Source of the DNA: Clostridia bacterium | Lineage (GTDB): Bacteria > Bacillota > Clostridia > Oscillospirales > CAG-272 | Direction: 5' to 3' | Length of the DNA stretch: 64,000 nucleotides | Assembly: GCA_017501245.1 (NCBI GenBank) | Contig: JAFVXI010000013.1 | Location: forward strand, 1 to 64,000 | Shown here: piece after piece, positions 6,340 through 15,800 of the stretch | Layout of the letters: each line of letters starts with the position of its first letter | How positions within the stretch are numbered: the first letter of the stretch is position 1 | Notes under the pieces: generated by a model | Told to the model about the DNA's origin: nothing | Seen by the model: only the letters and a program-made list of their open reading frames with translations | The model's database searches: none | Made by a program: the position numbers and the translations under genes

Positions 6340-7734
6340 CTATTTATATACGCTGAGCATCCTTACTACGTCGGAGACGGTGTTAAGTCCGCTCCTTACG
6401 TCGCTCGGCGTTTTTGAGAGGGTGAACCAATATTTTTCACTGCCGGCAAAGCGCAGCTTATAGTGATTTGCGTCGGCGACGACCTCAAATCCGACGCTGC
6501 GGAGCCTGGCGAGGTCTGTCTCCCTTGGACTCCGCCCCTCGGAGAGCGTATTTTTTACAACGGCTAAAATCTCTTTACCTATGCCGACCTCGGCGTTTGC
6601 CTCGAGGAGCTTCTCCGAAAGCTCGTATGCTCGGGTGTCAGGTCCGTAGCCCCTTTGCGCAATTCTGAGAGAGGAGAGGATGAGATCGTTTTCCTCGCCC
6701 TCGTATAGCTCGCCGGGCGCTTTTTTTATTATGCACTCACCGTCTCCTCTATCTAAGGCAAGCTCCAGAGCCTCGTTTTTAGATCTTAGTATGCGGTTTT
6801 CCTCCACGAGAGCTGAGATCCTCTCCATCGCATGGCGGAGCCTATCCTCGAGGCTTTCGTTTTCGTCAAACGCCACGTCGAGCAAAAGCGCCTTTTCCTT
6901 CTCACGCTCCTCCACCAGCTCCACGTGCAGCTGCTTCCAGGTTGGGGCGGTGGCGCCGACGGCGGCGGTCACAAGCCTTTGCGCATCCTTTAAGATCTCC
7001 TTATCCAGCTCTCCGCCGAAGCTATCCGTGCCTCGGTAGATCCTCGGCTTTCCGTTTGCGGAATAGATCGCCACGGCTCCGTTATACGGCGGCCTTGCGC
7101 CCGTGCGCTCCTTTAATAATCCCGTATACTCGCTGTCGCAGACAAGCACGGCGGCGATGCCCGCAAGGCTCCTCGCTAAGCCGTATTCATCCACGGCGTA
7201 GCCCATGCTGTCAAAGTATCTCGTGACGAGGACGATGGGCATAGAGGCGCTGTATTCCTCCCTCACGGCAGAAACGAGCAGCCCCTCAAGTCCCTCGGCT
7301 TCTATCGGCTTATCACACACGGGAGGTAAACCATTCTTTACAAATCCGCTGTTAACGAAGGCTCTGACGACCTCGGTGCGCATTTGCGGCACCTCGTCAA
7401 ACCTCGAGATATCTCTCGAGCAGTCCAGGTGTATAAAGAGCGATCTCTCATCGTCTAAGATGCGCAGTATCAATTCCGTCGTCCAGGTCTGCTCGTGGAA
7501 GACCTGCTCGTGCTTGATCAGATAATGCTCGCAGTCATCCCTCCTTGCCTCGAAGGTCTCAAGCCTCGAGTAGCCGCATTCGAGCTTAATTCCAAGCTTG
7601 TTTTCGCTGGCGAGAAGCTCCTCACCGATAGGCTTGCAAGGTCCCGCCGAGATGAGCCATTTGCAAGCAACGTCAAAAAGCTCGACCTCAGAGAAGCTCT
7701 CGACCATCTCAAGCCTCGTGGATAAGACTATCAC
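6340..7734 (-). CDS. Conserved protein of unknown function with coiled coil
   Basis: 464 residues, function not recognised. Three parts can be seen. Residues 1-270 are a mixed alpha/beta region with a PIVLVTRYFDSMGYAVDEYGLA stretch (166-187) and PYNGAVAIYSANGKPRIY (216-233). I have seen this pattern (a hydrophobic strand, a D-x3-LA helix, then YxGAVxIY) in uncharacterised proteins, though I cannot name the family. Residues ~285-328 are heptad-like and charged, a probable coiled coil. Residues ~395-464 form a small domain with HYKLRF...YWFTLSKTPSDVRSG, reminiscent of HicA-like or dsRBD-like folds. It overlaps the upstream 600-residue gene by 4 bases and shares its operator-bearing promoter. 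A two-protein stress or defence module is possible; nothing in the sequence proves it. Confidence 0.5.
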   Translation of the reverse strand: MIVLSTRLEMVESFSEVELFDVACKWLISAGPCKPIGEELLASENKLGIKLECGYSRLETFEARRDDCEHYLIKHEQVFHEQTWTTELILRILDDERSLFIHLDCSRDISRFDEVPQMRTEVVRAFVNSGFVKNGLPPVCDKPIEAEGLEGLLVSAVREEYSASMPIVLVTRYFDSMGYAVDEYGLARSLAGIAAVLVCDSEYTGLLKERTGARPPYNGAVAIYSANGKPRIYRGTDSFGGELDKEILKDAQRLVTAAVGATAPTWKQLHVELVEEREKEKALLLDVAFDENESLEDRLRHAMERISALVEENRILRSKNEALELALDRGDGECIIKKAPGELYEGEENDLILSSLRIAQRGYGPDTRAYELSEKLLEANAEVGIGKEILAVVKNTLSEGRSPRETDLARLRSVGFEVVADANHYKLRFAGSEKYWFTLSKTPSDVRSGLNTVSDVVRMLSVYK

Positions 7735-9533
7735 CCTTTTACCTCCCGGTTTTCATCAGTCATTTCGTTAAGCTCGCCGCGGTATATCTCGGCGAAGCCC
7801 TTTGCGGCGTAGAGCCTCGTTATCTCGTCGTTATTTCTTTTTTCTGCCGAGAGGGCGGCGGCTATCAAGCCGTCTATCGCACTGTTGAATTTATCTCCGA
7901 AGCGACGGATAACGCTCTTGTTCGTATAGGCACAGAGAAGCTCCGAGAGATTACGCATGCTTACGTCGGGGTAGCGGAGAAATTCTCTTCCCGAACGGAG
8001 GACGCCGCCCTCCGCAACGTAATCCATAAAGATGCCCGCGAGATCCCCGATCGGATCAATAATATCGCATTTAGACCACTCAGAGATCGAAACACCCTTT
8101 CCGTCACGGCTCATATTGAAGCCGCCCGACAGCGCCCTTCTATACGAATATACTCTGCACTCTCCGAGCCTCTCCATAGACAGGCTATGGATATCCGAAA
8201 GCATCTCGCCAAGCTCGGAGCAGCTGATATATCTGCGAGCGCCTGCCGTGGCGGAGAGCTTAGTTACCCCGCTTTCCTCACCCAGATATTCGGGCAGATA
8301 GCGGCAGCCCCTCTCGCCCGAGAGATAGAGCAAAGCCTCGAGAGCCACGTCCGGTGTCTTTTTATAGTAGCAGACTCCGTCGTCTATAAACCATTCGCCA
8401 TCCTGCATTTTTTCAAGGCTCTTGACGCCGAGGCGCGCGATCACGTTTTCGGTGAGGCAATAGCTTATCTCATCCTCAAAGCCTGTGCCGGAGGTGAGCA
8501 GCTCCGAAAGTCCCCAGGAATACATAACGTGCTGACCGTCATAGGTTATTTCATACAGGCCGCGATTTATGCCCGTGGTGAAGAACCTTTCGCCCGGCTT
8601 ATTTACGGCGCCTCTTCTGAAGGCTTCACTCATCTCATCAAGATAGCCGCGATAAGCCGTGAGGATCATCCTTGCCGCAGGTCCGTCGCCGTGCGCAAGA
8701 GAGTATTTAAGCATCTCGAAAGCGATGGGGGAGATATATTTGTTTTTATCCTCGTCCCAATCAAGCGTGCGAGCCTCGAGGAGCGACTTGAATATCCTGT
8801 CCGTGGCTATAACAGAGGCAAGAAAAGCCTCCAACTTTTTTTCATCATCAACCCAAAATTCCGCACTGAACAAGGTCCTTCTGTCAAATGCGGCAATAAA
8901 AAGCTCGGGGTCATCAAGCGAGAAGATCTTCTCCCATATCTTATCCGAATGCTCGCTCGCCCGATAGAACGTGCCGTCTCCAAAGCGGAGGCGGGAATCG
9001 CATCTTAAGAGCCCTTTTTTAATGATAAAGGCGAAGCCCGTATCCGATCCGTACTCGAGAATATAGTCGATGACAGTCTTGCCATATTCGTCAGTGTTTT
9101 TGATCACTCTGGTGTAGCCGTCGGCGTCGTAGGTGTCGAACAGCTCTTCGTAAAGCCACTCCTCGTCAAGATAGGCGGCGTATCTGATGCCGCTCGGCTT
9201 AAAGGGCTCCCTGCCTTCGTCCGGGACCACCGGCAAGGGCTCTATAAGGTCTACCCAGCTGGAGCCAAGCGCTCTTTCGATAGCCTTGATATCGCTCTCG
9301 GTAAAGGGCTTGATGCCCTTGATCTTTTTGCCGAAGTCGGGCATCTGCCCCTTAACCCACTCATCACGCCCCTTATCCATATCGGGCAGATGCATGTAGT
9401 ATCTATCAAACATTTTGCGAAGCAGGGCGCTGTTTCCGTCTATATTCTTTTCACGGTATATGTGCTTGAACTGCTTTTCATAATTACTCTTTTCCTTAGG
9501 CGGTCTACCCACCTTTTTTATTTCGTTTGCCAT
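7731..9533 (-). CDS. Large protein of unknown function with AT-hook-like N-terminus
   Basis: 600 residues, not recognised. The N-terminus has a basic KKVGRPPKEK stretch, an AT-hook-like GRP core that suggests DNA contact. Most of the rest is predicted helical with repeated hydrophobic-acidic blocks (for example around 140-290), compatible with a solenoid or ankyrin-like array but without clear repeat consensus. No membrane segment, signal peptide or nucleotide-binding loop is visible. ATG start behind AAAGGAGAG. First gene of a two-gene operon with the 464-residue protein, 4-base overlap. The promoter is near consensus and overlain by a 14-bp palindrome, so expression is probably repressed until a signal arrives. 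Confidence 0.45.
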   Translation of the reverse strand: MANEIKKVGRPPKEKSNYEKQFKHIYREKNIDGNSALLRKMFDRYYMHLPDMDKGRDEWVKGQMPDFGKKIKGIKPFTESDIKAIERALGSSWVDLIEPLPVVPDEGREPFKPSGIRYAAYLDEEWLYEELFDTYDADGYTRVIKNTDEYGKTVIDYILEYGSDTGFAFIIKKGLLRCDSRLRFGDGTFYRASEHSDKIWEKIFSLDDPELFIAAFDRRTLFSAEFWVDDEKKLEAFLASVIATDRIFKSLLEARTLDWDEDKNKYISPIAFEMLKYSLAHGDGPAARMILTAYRGYLDEMSEAFRRGAVNKPGERFFTTGINRGLYEITYDGQHVMYSWGLSELLTSGTGFEDEISYCLTENVIARLGVKSLEKMQDGEWFIDDGVCYYKKTPDVALEALLYLSGERGCRYLPEYLGEESGVTKLSATAGARRYISCSELGEMLSDIHSLSMERLGECRVYSYRRALSGGFNMSRDGKGVSISEWSKCDIIDPIGDLAGIFMDYVAEGGVLRSGREFLRYPDVSMRNLSELLCAYTNKSVIRRFGDKFNSAIDGLIAAALSAEKRNNDEITRLYAAKGFAEIYRGELNEMTDENREVKG

Positions 9534-9557
9534 TTTTCTCTCCTTTGGTCGTAACTT

Positions 9558-9603
9558 ATCACTGCAGTGATTTCATTATAGCAGGAGGTGAGTTTTCTGT
9601 CAA
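9558..9603 (-). promoter_or_regulatory. Consensus promoter with palindromic operator
   Basis: Minus strand: TTGACA (9598-9603), 17 bases, TATAAT (9575-9580). The perfect 14-bp palindrome ATCACTGCAGTGAT (9558-9571) lies over the expected transcription start, an ordinary repressor position. The bases from 9604 to 9776 hold an imperfect GCCAA...TTGGC inverted repeat and no gene. Confidence 0.75.
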
Positions 9604-9776
9604 GAGTTTTAGCCAATTTCTAGTTGGCTTAAATTAAAGCATCTTTTCTTAAGCCGCACTCGTGATACATTTGACCGCTTGAATTTTCGCCAACTTGATG
9701 GTAGGCGGATATGTTTTTTCTTCATTATTTAGTATTATCACGCGCGTATGTATATTATAGTTTGCGTTTTCACGTC

Positions 9777-9814
9777 AAAAGCCGCCGATGGAGATAATTT
9801 CCTCGGCGGCTTTT
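9777..9814. terminator. Terminator of the lipocalin-like gene
   Basis: A 12-bp stem AAAAGCCGCCGA/TCGGCGGCTTTT, with T runs usable on either strand, just downstream of the minus-strand CDS that ends at 9844. Confidence 0.7.
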
Positions 9815-9843
9815 CACTATTTTATTTTTTGCTGACGGACGTG

Positions 9844-10965
9844 TCACTTCGCTTGCTTTGCCTTATATATTTCATCGGCGGAGGTCTTGCCAAAGTACAT
9901 CAGCTCCCAGACGGCCGGGTCGCTTACACTCTCGATCACTCTGTCATCCGAGAGGCGCTCGACGGTTGCCCTGCCCTCAAATCGGAGGTAGCCTCCGTCA
10001 AAGCCGATGAGCCTTGCGAGCAGTCCGAGCGGCTTCGGAAGGACGTCGACGAAGCGTGTTTTGTTTATGTCGCCCTCTCGCTCGTAGATTATGCGATAGT
10101 CCTCGTCGCCATCGGTGGTGTATTCATAGACGACCCTGTTGTAGACGGGCTTGCCCGTGTGGCTGTCTATGTATCTTTCCTCGGGGAGGAATTTAAGCGT
10201 ATGGTTAGAGTTGTCGCCGATGATCTCGCCGCCCTTAGCTATCATAAAGACGCCGTGCTCCTTGAAGCCGTATTTCTTTTCGGCGGTTATCCATGACGAG
10301 ATGACCTTATAGTCGCCGATCTTGGCTCTGCCCCAATACCAGTGATGCATCAGCTTCATCATCGAGATGTTTCCCCAGTTGTGGTCGTGGTAGCCCGAGC
10401 CCTCAAGATGCAGAGCCTTGCCGCCGTCAAAGGTTACGTCAGCGACCGCAACACCCTCGGGGATAGCAGGCAGCCATGCGAAATAATGCTCCTCGTTATC
10501 GCCGAAGAAGATGCTTCCCGTCTGCGAGCGCCAGGCTCTTATCGTGCCGTCGAGGGTGAGGTTAGCGCTCATCTCCTTACCCCGGAAGCAGACCTCGTAA
10601 TGCTTTAGATCACCACGGCAATAGCATTCACCTATCCGCACGTCGCACTTGTCCTTTGCGTAGTGGCTCTCCTCTATGGTGGCGTAGACATCCTCGGAGA
10701 ATTTCCTGCCGTCAGGGAGCGTCAACTCCATCGTAGCGATGGGCTTTATCGGCCCGTCAACGGCTATCGGCATCTTTGAAAAGAGGAATAAGACGAGCAC
10801 CGTTCCGTCGGGGTAATGCGAATCAAAATACCACCACTCGTAATTGCCCTTTGAGCCGTCGACACGGGAGCCATCCTCCCATTGCTCGACCTCGCCGCGC
10901 TTAAGCCCCATTTTTTCATAATGGAGATCATCATCGGGATGTATCGACTTTAATATCTTTTTCAT
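9844..10965 (-). CDS. CrtC/AttH-like lipocalin-domain protein
   Basis: About 373 residues. It resembles the tandem-lipocalin AttH/CrtC superfamily, which includes hydroxyneurosporene synthase (carotenoid 1,2-hydratase). Signature-like segments are WYFDSHYPDGTVLV near the N-terminus, GSGYHDHNWG near the middle (the family's conserved HDHNWG) and HHWYWGRAKIGDY after it. No carotenoid genes are nearby, so the substrate is unknown; most clostridial members are unassigned. I place the start at the internal ATG (MKKILKSIHPDD) at 10965 because GAAAGGAA precedes it, whereas the upstream in-frame ATG has no ribosome site. It is 47 bases downstream of the CPBP protease gene and probably cotranscribed. 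Confidence 0.7.
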   Translation of the reverse strand: MKKILKSIHPDDDLHYEKMGLKRGEVEQWEDGSRVDGSKGNYEWWYFDSHYPDGTVLVLFLFSKMPIAVDGPIKPIATMELTLPDGRKFSEDVYATIEESHYAKDKCDVRIGECYCRGDLKHYEVCFRGKEMSANLTLDGTIRAWRSQTGSIFFGDNEEHYFAWLPAIPEGVAVADVTFDGGKALHLEGSGYHDHNWGNISMMKLMHHWYWGRAKIGDYKVISSWITAEKKYGFKEHGVFMIAKGGEIIGDNSNHTLKFLPEERYIDSHTGKPVYNRVVYEYTTDGDEDYRIIYEREGDINKTRFVDVLPKPLGLLARLIGFDGGYLRFEGRATVERLSDDRVIESVSDPAVWELMYFGKTSADEIYKAKQAK

Positions 10966-11012
10966 TTGAGTTCCTTTCGTAGCCCTGCGAGGCTTTAGCA
11001 TAATTTGATTTA

Positions 11013-11783
11013 TTAAAGCTGATCCGCATCTCCTTTGTCAGCGCATTCGCTCGCCTCCTCGGGCTTCAAGCCCACCGCAAGATAGGCGGCGTAGGAGCCT
11101 GTGATGAGAGTGAGAATCACGGCGGAGATAATCATAGCCGTGGGGGTGTTGGCAAGTGCGGATGAGAAGGCACTGAGAGAATTGAATAAGCCGTGGGCAA
11201 GTATGGGGATAATCAAGCTGCCCGACCTATAATAGATCATAACGAACATAAAGCCCGCAGCGGTGGCATAGATGATCTGGAGGATGCTTGAGAGCAGGTC
11301 TGCGCCCGAGCCGTTGACGAGGTTTATGATGTGGCCGATGCCAAAGGTGAGGCTTGAGACTATGACAGCAGCCTTGAAGCTATCCTTGCGCATAGCTCCA
11401 AATAGTAGTCCTCTGAAGATGACCTCCTCAAGAAAACCTACGCAAAACATAGACAATATGTAAAGTATTGTTTCTAATATGCTGTAATTCAGCGCAACCC
11501 CAAACCATAAATTAGCACTGAGCATAACGATCAGTGGAATATAATAAAGCATCGAGCGAGCCGACGACATAGGTCGGCAGATGCCGTAGGTGCTAAGCAG
11601 GTCGCCTTGCTTTAAGAAGGCAAAGAGACCGAGGGATAAAAGAAGCCCTACCGGAAGTGTCACCGACTTTTCTACCCCCAGAAGTTCCGATGCGGCATCG
11701 CCAAGAGAGAATAAAACGCAGTATGCCACGATCCACAAAACGGCAAACCATATTTCGCTCTTTTTATATAGCTTATTAAGCAT
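11013..11783 (-). CDS. CPBP-family intramembrane metalloprotease
   Basis: 256 residues, mostly hydrophobic, with about seven or eight membrane spans. The CPBP/CAAX-protease signature is present: FLEEVIFRGLLFG (EExxxR motif) near residue 118, GIGHIIN near 150 and HGLFNSL near 197, which supply the zinc-binding Glu and His residues. Members process prenylated or peptide substrates; many bacterial ones give bacteriocin self-immunity or act in membrane signalling. The start has GAGGATAAGCT before ATG. It lies between a helix-turn-helix protein gene and the lipocalin-like gene on the same strand. No specific substrate can be read from the sequence. Confidence 0.85.
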   Translation of the reverse strand: MLNKLYKKSEIWFAVLWIVAYCVLFSLGDAASELLGVEKSVTLPVGLLLSLGLFAFLKQGDLLSTYGICRPMSSARSMLYYIPLIVMLSANLWFGVALNYSILETILYILSMFCVGFLEEVIFRGLLFGAMRKDSFKAAVIVSSLTFGIGHIINLVNGSGADLLSSILQIIYATAAGFMFVMIYYRSGSLIIPILAHGLFNSLSAFSSALANTPTAMIISAVILTLITGSYAAYLAVGLKPEEASECADKGDADQL

Positions 11784-11857
11784 AGCTTATCCTCTTTATT
11801 TCTTGCTATATCCGGGGTATATGCCACCCCGTGTAAGCTTTTAGGTTGTTTTTAAAT

Positions 11858-12619
11858 TCAGTTCCTTATTGCGTGTGGGTCTCTGCCGAGCTTTCTCAGC
11901 CTGCTCGCCACCGCCTTTTCGGCTCTGCCAAGATCCAGCGCGATCTCGTGAATTCCGGTACCGCCGTCAAAGAGCTCGAGGAGCCTTGCGACGTCCTTTT
12001 CTAACCACTCCTTGCCCTGATTTGTCAAGCCCATCTTAGCCTTGTATTCCTTCTTATCGACCGAGACGATCGCCTCGATGTTGTCGAGGATGAAATGCTG
12101 GGCATCGAGGTCGTAGACCGTTACAAAATATGATCCGTACGGCCCCTCTCTCTCCTCAAGCGAGATGCCCATCTCCTCGCCTGCGGGGGTAGGCCTTCTC
12201 ACCCTTTGATCGCCGACGACGACCTCCTCGAGGAGCTCGAGGATAACGAGCCATTTAACGAGATTTTTATTAGGAAATCTCTTTACGCCGTCTCTGTTGC
12301 CGACGGCGGAGATCCTGTTGCAGATCTCGGTGGCTGTTAAGGGTCTTTCGGAATAGTTGAAGCTCTCTATCTGCTCGGGCGAGAGCGAGAAGCTCTGTTT
12401 TTTAGGCTTTTTAGGAGGCTTTGGCTCCTCGGGCGCATTTATTCCGCCCACCTCAACGACACGGCGAAGAAGGTCCGAAACGTAGAAAAGGCACCTGGAT
12501 ATACGCACCTTGTTTACGACGTCGCCATCGGGAATAGCGCTGCCGTCGGTGGGGTCAATGCCGTTTGCCAGCTTATCAATAAAGCTCCTTGCGTATGCGA
12601 TGGTTTCAAGCTCTGTCAT
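11858..12619 (-). CDS. Conserved hypothetical protein with C-terminal helix-turn-helix
   Basis: 253 residues, family not named with confidence. The N-terminal ~60 residues (TIAYARSFIDKLANGIDPTDG, then VRISRCLFYVSDLLRRV) are helical. A Pro/Lys-rich linker at about 63-75 follows. The central part contains TATEICNRISAVGNRDG and NLVKWLVILELLEEV, winged-helix-like. The C-terminus has IHEIALDLGRAEKAVASRLRKLGR, a typical recognition-helix pattern. A regulatory or DNA-transaction role is likely. ATG start behind GGAGGACGAGAAG; promoter at 12686-12714. Confidence 0.55.
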   Translation of the reverse strand: MTELETIAYARSFIDKLANGIDPTDGSAIPDGDVVNKVRISRCLFYVSDLLRRVVEVGGINAPEEPKPPKKPKKQSFSLSPEQIESFNYSERPLTATEICNRISAVGNRDGVKRFPNKNLVKWLVILELLEEVVVGDQRVRRPTPAGEEMGISLEEREGPYGSYFVTVYDLDAQHFILDNIEAIVSVDKKEYKAKMGLTNQGKEWLEKDVARLLELFDGGTGIHEIALDLGRAEKAVASRLRKLGRDPHAIRN

Positions 12620-12685
12620 CTTCTCGTCCTCCGTCTTTGAATGCCTAGGGCTGTGTCTCGCCGTCGGTCGTTTTTCTCTAAGTTT

Positions 12686-12714
12686 ATTTTATCACTTCTT
12701 ATGCTCTTGTTCAA
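12686..12714 (-). promoter_or_regulatory. Sigma-A promoter for the HTH-protein gene
   Basis: Minus strand: TTGAAC (12709-12714), 17 bases, TAAAAT (12686-12691), about 65 bases before the start codon. It may serve the HTH, CPBP and lipocalin genes together. Confidence 0.65.
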
Positions 12715-12797
12715 GAGGATTTACCATAATAGGGTAAAAAAGCCGACAAAACGGCAGCCGACCCGACTAATTATTGACGACGGTCGCCGCTATGATA

Positions 12798-12827
12798 AAG
12801 TGAGGCTACCCGAAGATAGCCTCACTT
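12798..12827 (-). terminator. Hairpin after the 2053-residue surface-protein gene
   Basis: 11-bp stem AAGTGAGGCTA/TAGCCTCACTT right after the stop codon. The U-tract on the minus strand is short (TTTAT), so termination may be partial. Confidence 0.55.
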
Positions 12828-12833
12828 GGTTAT

Positions 12834-15800
12834 TTATCTGAAGAAGGCGATAAGCTCAATCCAACTCTTCTTTTTAAGAACGAACCAGAAGAGAGAGAAG
12901 CCGCCCGCTCCAAGTGCAACGGTGGAGCCGGTCACGATGCCGGAGATGGCGCCGCCAGAGATGCCCTGCTTGGGGGTGTGCTCGCCGCAGATGTCGCACG
13001 ACTCGTCGCCGTTTGCATCGGTGTGGAAGGATTCGGCACGGGTGGACCTGTTGCAGACCTCGCAGACGTGTGCGCATTCATTCGGATAACGATGCTCGCT
13101 GAGCTTGCCGTCCGCCATCGCACAGAGAGTGCATACCGCACCTACGGTGCAGTCAGCCTCGCCGAAGGTGTGAGCGCTGCGCTCAGCCTCCTCACCACAG
13201 CAAGCATAGAGCTTGATGTGAGTTGCGGGGTCGACGTCATCGGCAAGATAAACGAACTTATCACTCTCGTGGTTGGTGGGGTCAACGTCGCCGTAAGCCG
13301 CCCCGCACTCATTGCAGATAGCTCCGCTCGTGCAGGTGGCGGTGCCGCCCTCGTGATAGCGCTTGCCTGCATACTCGCCGCAGCAGACGTAGAAGGCGTC
13401 GTGCATAGATGCGTTTTCCTCATTTATCTCATAGGTGAGGGCGTCGGAGGTGTGATTGTCCTTATCCGTTTCGCCATAGGTGGTTCCGCAAGCCTCGCAA
13501 ACAGCCTTTGCCTCGCAGGTCGCCTCGCCGCCATAGTGCGCCTCATCGGTGCTTACTCCACAGCAGATGTAAACTTTAATATGCATATCGGGGTTATCGG
13601 GGTTAACCTCGGCCTCTATCTCGTCAAGATGGTTGTCGGGGTCGACGTCGCCATAGCCTGCGCCACAGCCCTCGCAGACAGCCTTAGCCTTGCAGGTTGC
13701 CTCGCCGCCGAAGTGCGCCTCGTTATAGCTATCGCCACAGCAGGGATAGCTGATCTTATGCTCGCTATCGCTGACCGACTGACAAGTGGAGGTCTCTTCG
13801 TGGTTGGTGGGGTCGAGCTCACCGTAGCTTCTGCCGCAGCCCTCGCAGACAGCGAGAGTTTTGCAGGTTGCCTTGCCGCCATAGTGCGCCTCTCTGTAAG
13901 CGACCTCGCCACAGCAGGTGTAGACCACCTCGTGATAAGCGACGTCCTCGCCGCATCTGAAAATGACGGTTTCGCTCGAGGTGTGTCTTGGCTCCTCGGG
14001 CTCGTACGCCGCACCGCATATCTCACAGATATACGCCTTGTGGCAGCTGCCGACACCGCTCGCATCGCCTGCGTGACCGACCGCTCTCGTATATCCGCAG
14101 CCATCGATGTTACACTCGGTGTCGCAGGGGGTGTCGAAGACGTGAGCAGTTCCTATTCCGTCGCCTAAGTGATCGACGAGATCGGTGTCAAAGTCCTTAG
14201 GTACGTAGAGATAGCTGACGTCGTTTCCAAGCTCGTCAACGACGGTGAAGCCGGTGACCTTGACATAGCCGCTCGGATAGAGGTAGGTGTTGTAGGGGTT
14301 GGTGTTAACGTAGAACTCAACGTCAACCAGCTTGTGGCCAAGACGGAACACGCCGCCCGCCTCCATAATTACGTGCTTGTAGATATCCTCGATATCAAAG
14401 TTGAAGCTCCTATCGGAGATGTTGTACTCCACCTCCTTGAAGAACATCTGGATCTCCTTAGCGAGATAGAACTCGTGGGAGGTGACCTTGTCGGGCTCAC
14501 CCGACTCGTAGCCTTCGGAGCTGCCGAAGGAGCTGACGGTAACGGTGTAGCATCCGATATCGCCTATCTCATCCACGTCGCCATCCGCTCTTTCGTTGAT
14601 GCCGATATTGAAGTAGATCTCGGTGATTATCTCGTTGTTTTCGACGCCGGGAATCTCTATCTGATTGCCGTAATACGCGTTTGCGGTGGCAACGATGGTG
14701 ATGAGGAAGGAGCCTGCCTTCTTGGTTCTGACGGTGAGGATATTTTCATCAAGCCTGTCGCTTCTGCCGACGCTGAATCTATTGACGGCGATCTTGTTTT
14801 CAACGCCGTACGTGACGTCGTAAACGGTGATGGCATATCTCCAGTGCTGACCTGCATTTTTATCAAGCTCAAAGCCATCGACCACCGGCTCAGGCCAGCT
14901 GAAGCTATACCTGAAGCCCCAGACCTCCTGGTAGAAGCCGCCGACGTTCTCATAATCGTAGGAATACTCCTCCTCGATTATCTCGGGTAGGCCGATGCCG
15001 GGCAGGCTGACTAATACGTCCTCCGCGGAGTCTGCCCTTTTGATAACGTAGTTGGGAGCATCGCCTATCACCTCAAAGGAAAGGTAGTGATTAGTTCTTG
15101 CGGGGTCAAAGTCAATTGGGCCAAGATCAATGCTGTCGCTCAGAGCAGCCTTGACCGAAATGCCAAGCGAGCTTTCGCTATCACCGTTAACAAAGCCCGT
15201 GAGCCTGATGCCTATCTCATCGAGACTATCGATAAGGTAATAGATGTCGTGATAATAGGTAGCCGTTTCGACGTCTTCGGGGAGAACGTACTCTACCGTC
15301 AGCTCTACAGGATCGATCCTGACGTTGACGTCAACGTAGCTTGCACCGAGGCTGCCAACCGAGCCGGCATACGCTCTGAGGACGTATTTGCCTGCGTCCT
15401 TCGGCTCGTCTACGGGCACGAGATGCGTGTGGACTGCATTATAGTTTTCGACAAGCTCAAACCACTCGTAGGAGAATGCCGCACCGGGTGTCATATCAAA
15501 GCTGTCCGCCGTGGGGGTGAGAAGCTCTTCGCCGTAGGAGAACGCAGTGGGATAATCCACGTTCCGGATATAGACGTTGCGCTTTTCGATGATTGATCCG
15601 ATTACGGTGTTCTTTGCGAGGGTGATGATAACGTTGTCGCCGTGAGACTTAGAGGTTACGCTGACCGAAAGCGTGTAGTCGCCGACGAGGGCGGAGGGTG
15701 CCTCTGAATAAACGACGTCAAAGTCGCCTGCGTAAAGCTCCTCGTTGTCGATAGTCCAAGAGGGGGCAAATCTGCCGTCGCCATCCTCGTATTTGAATAC

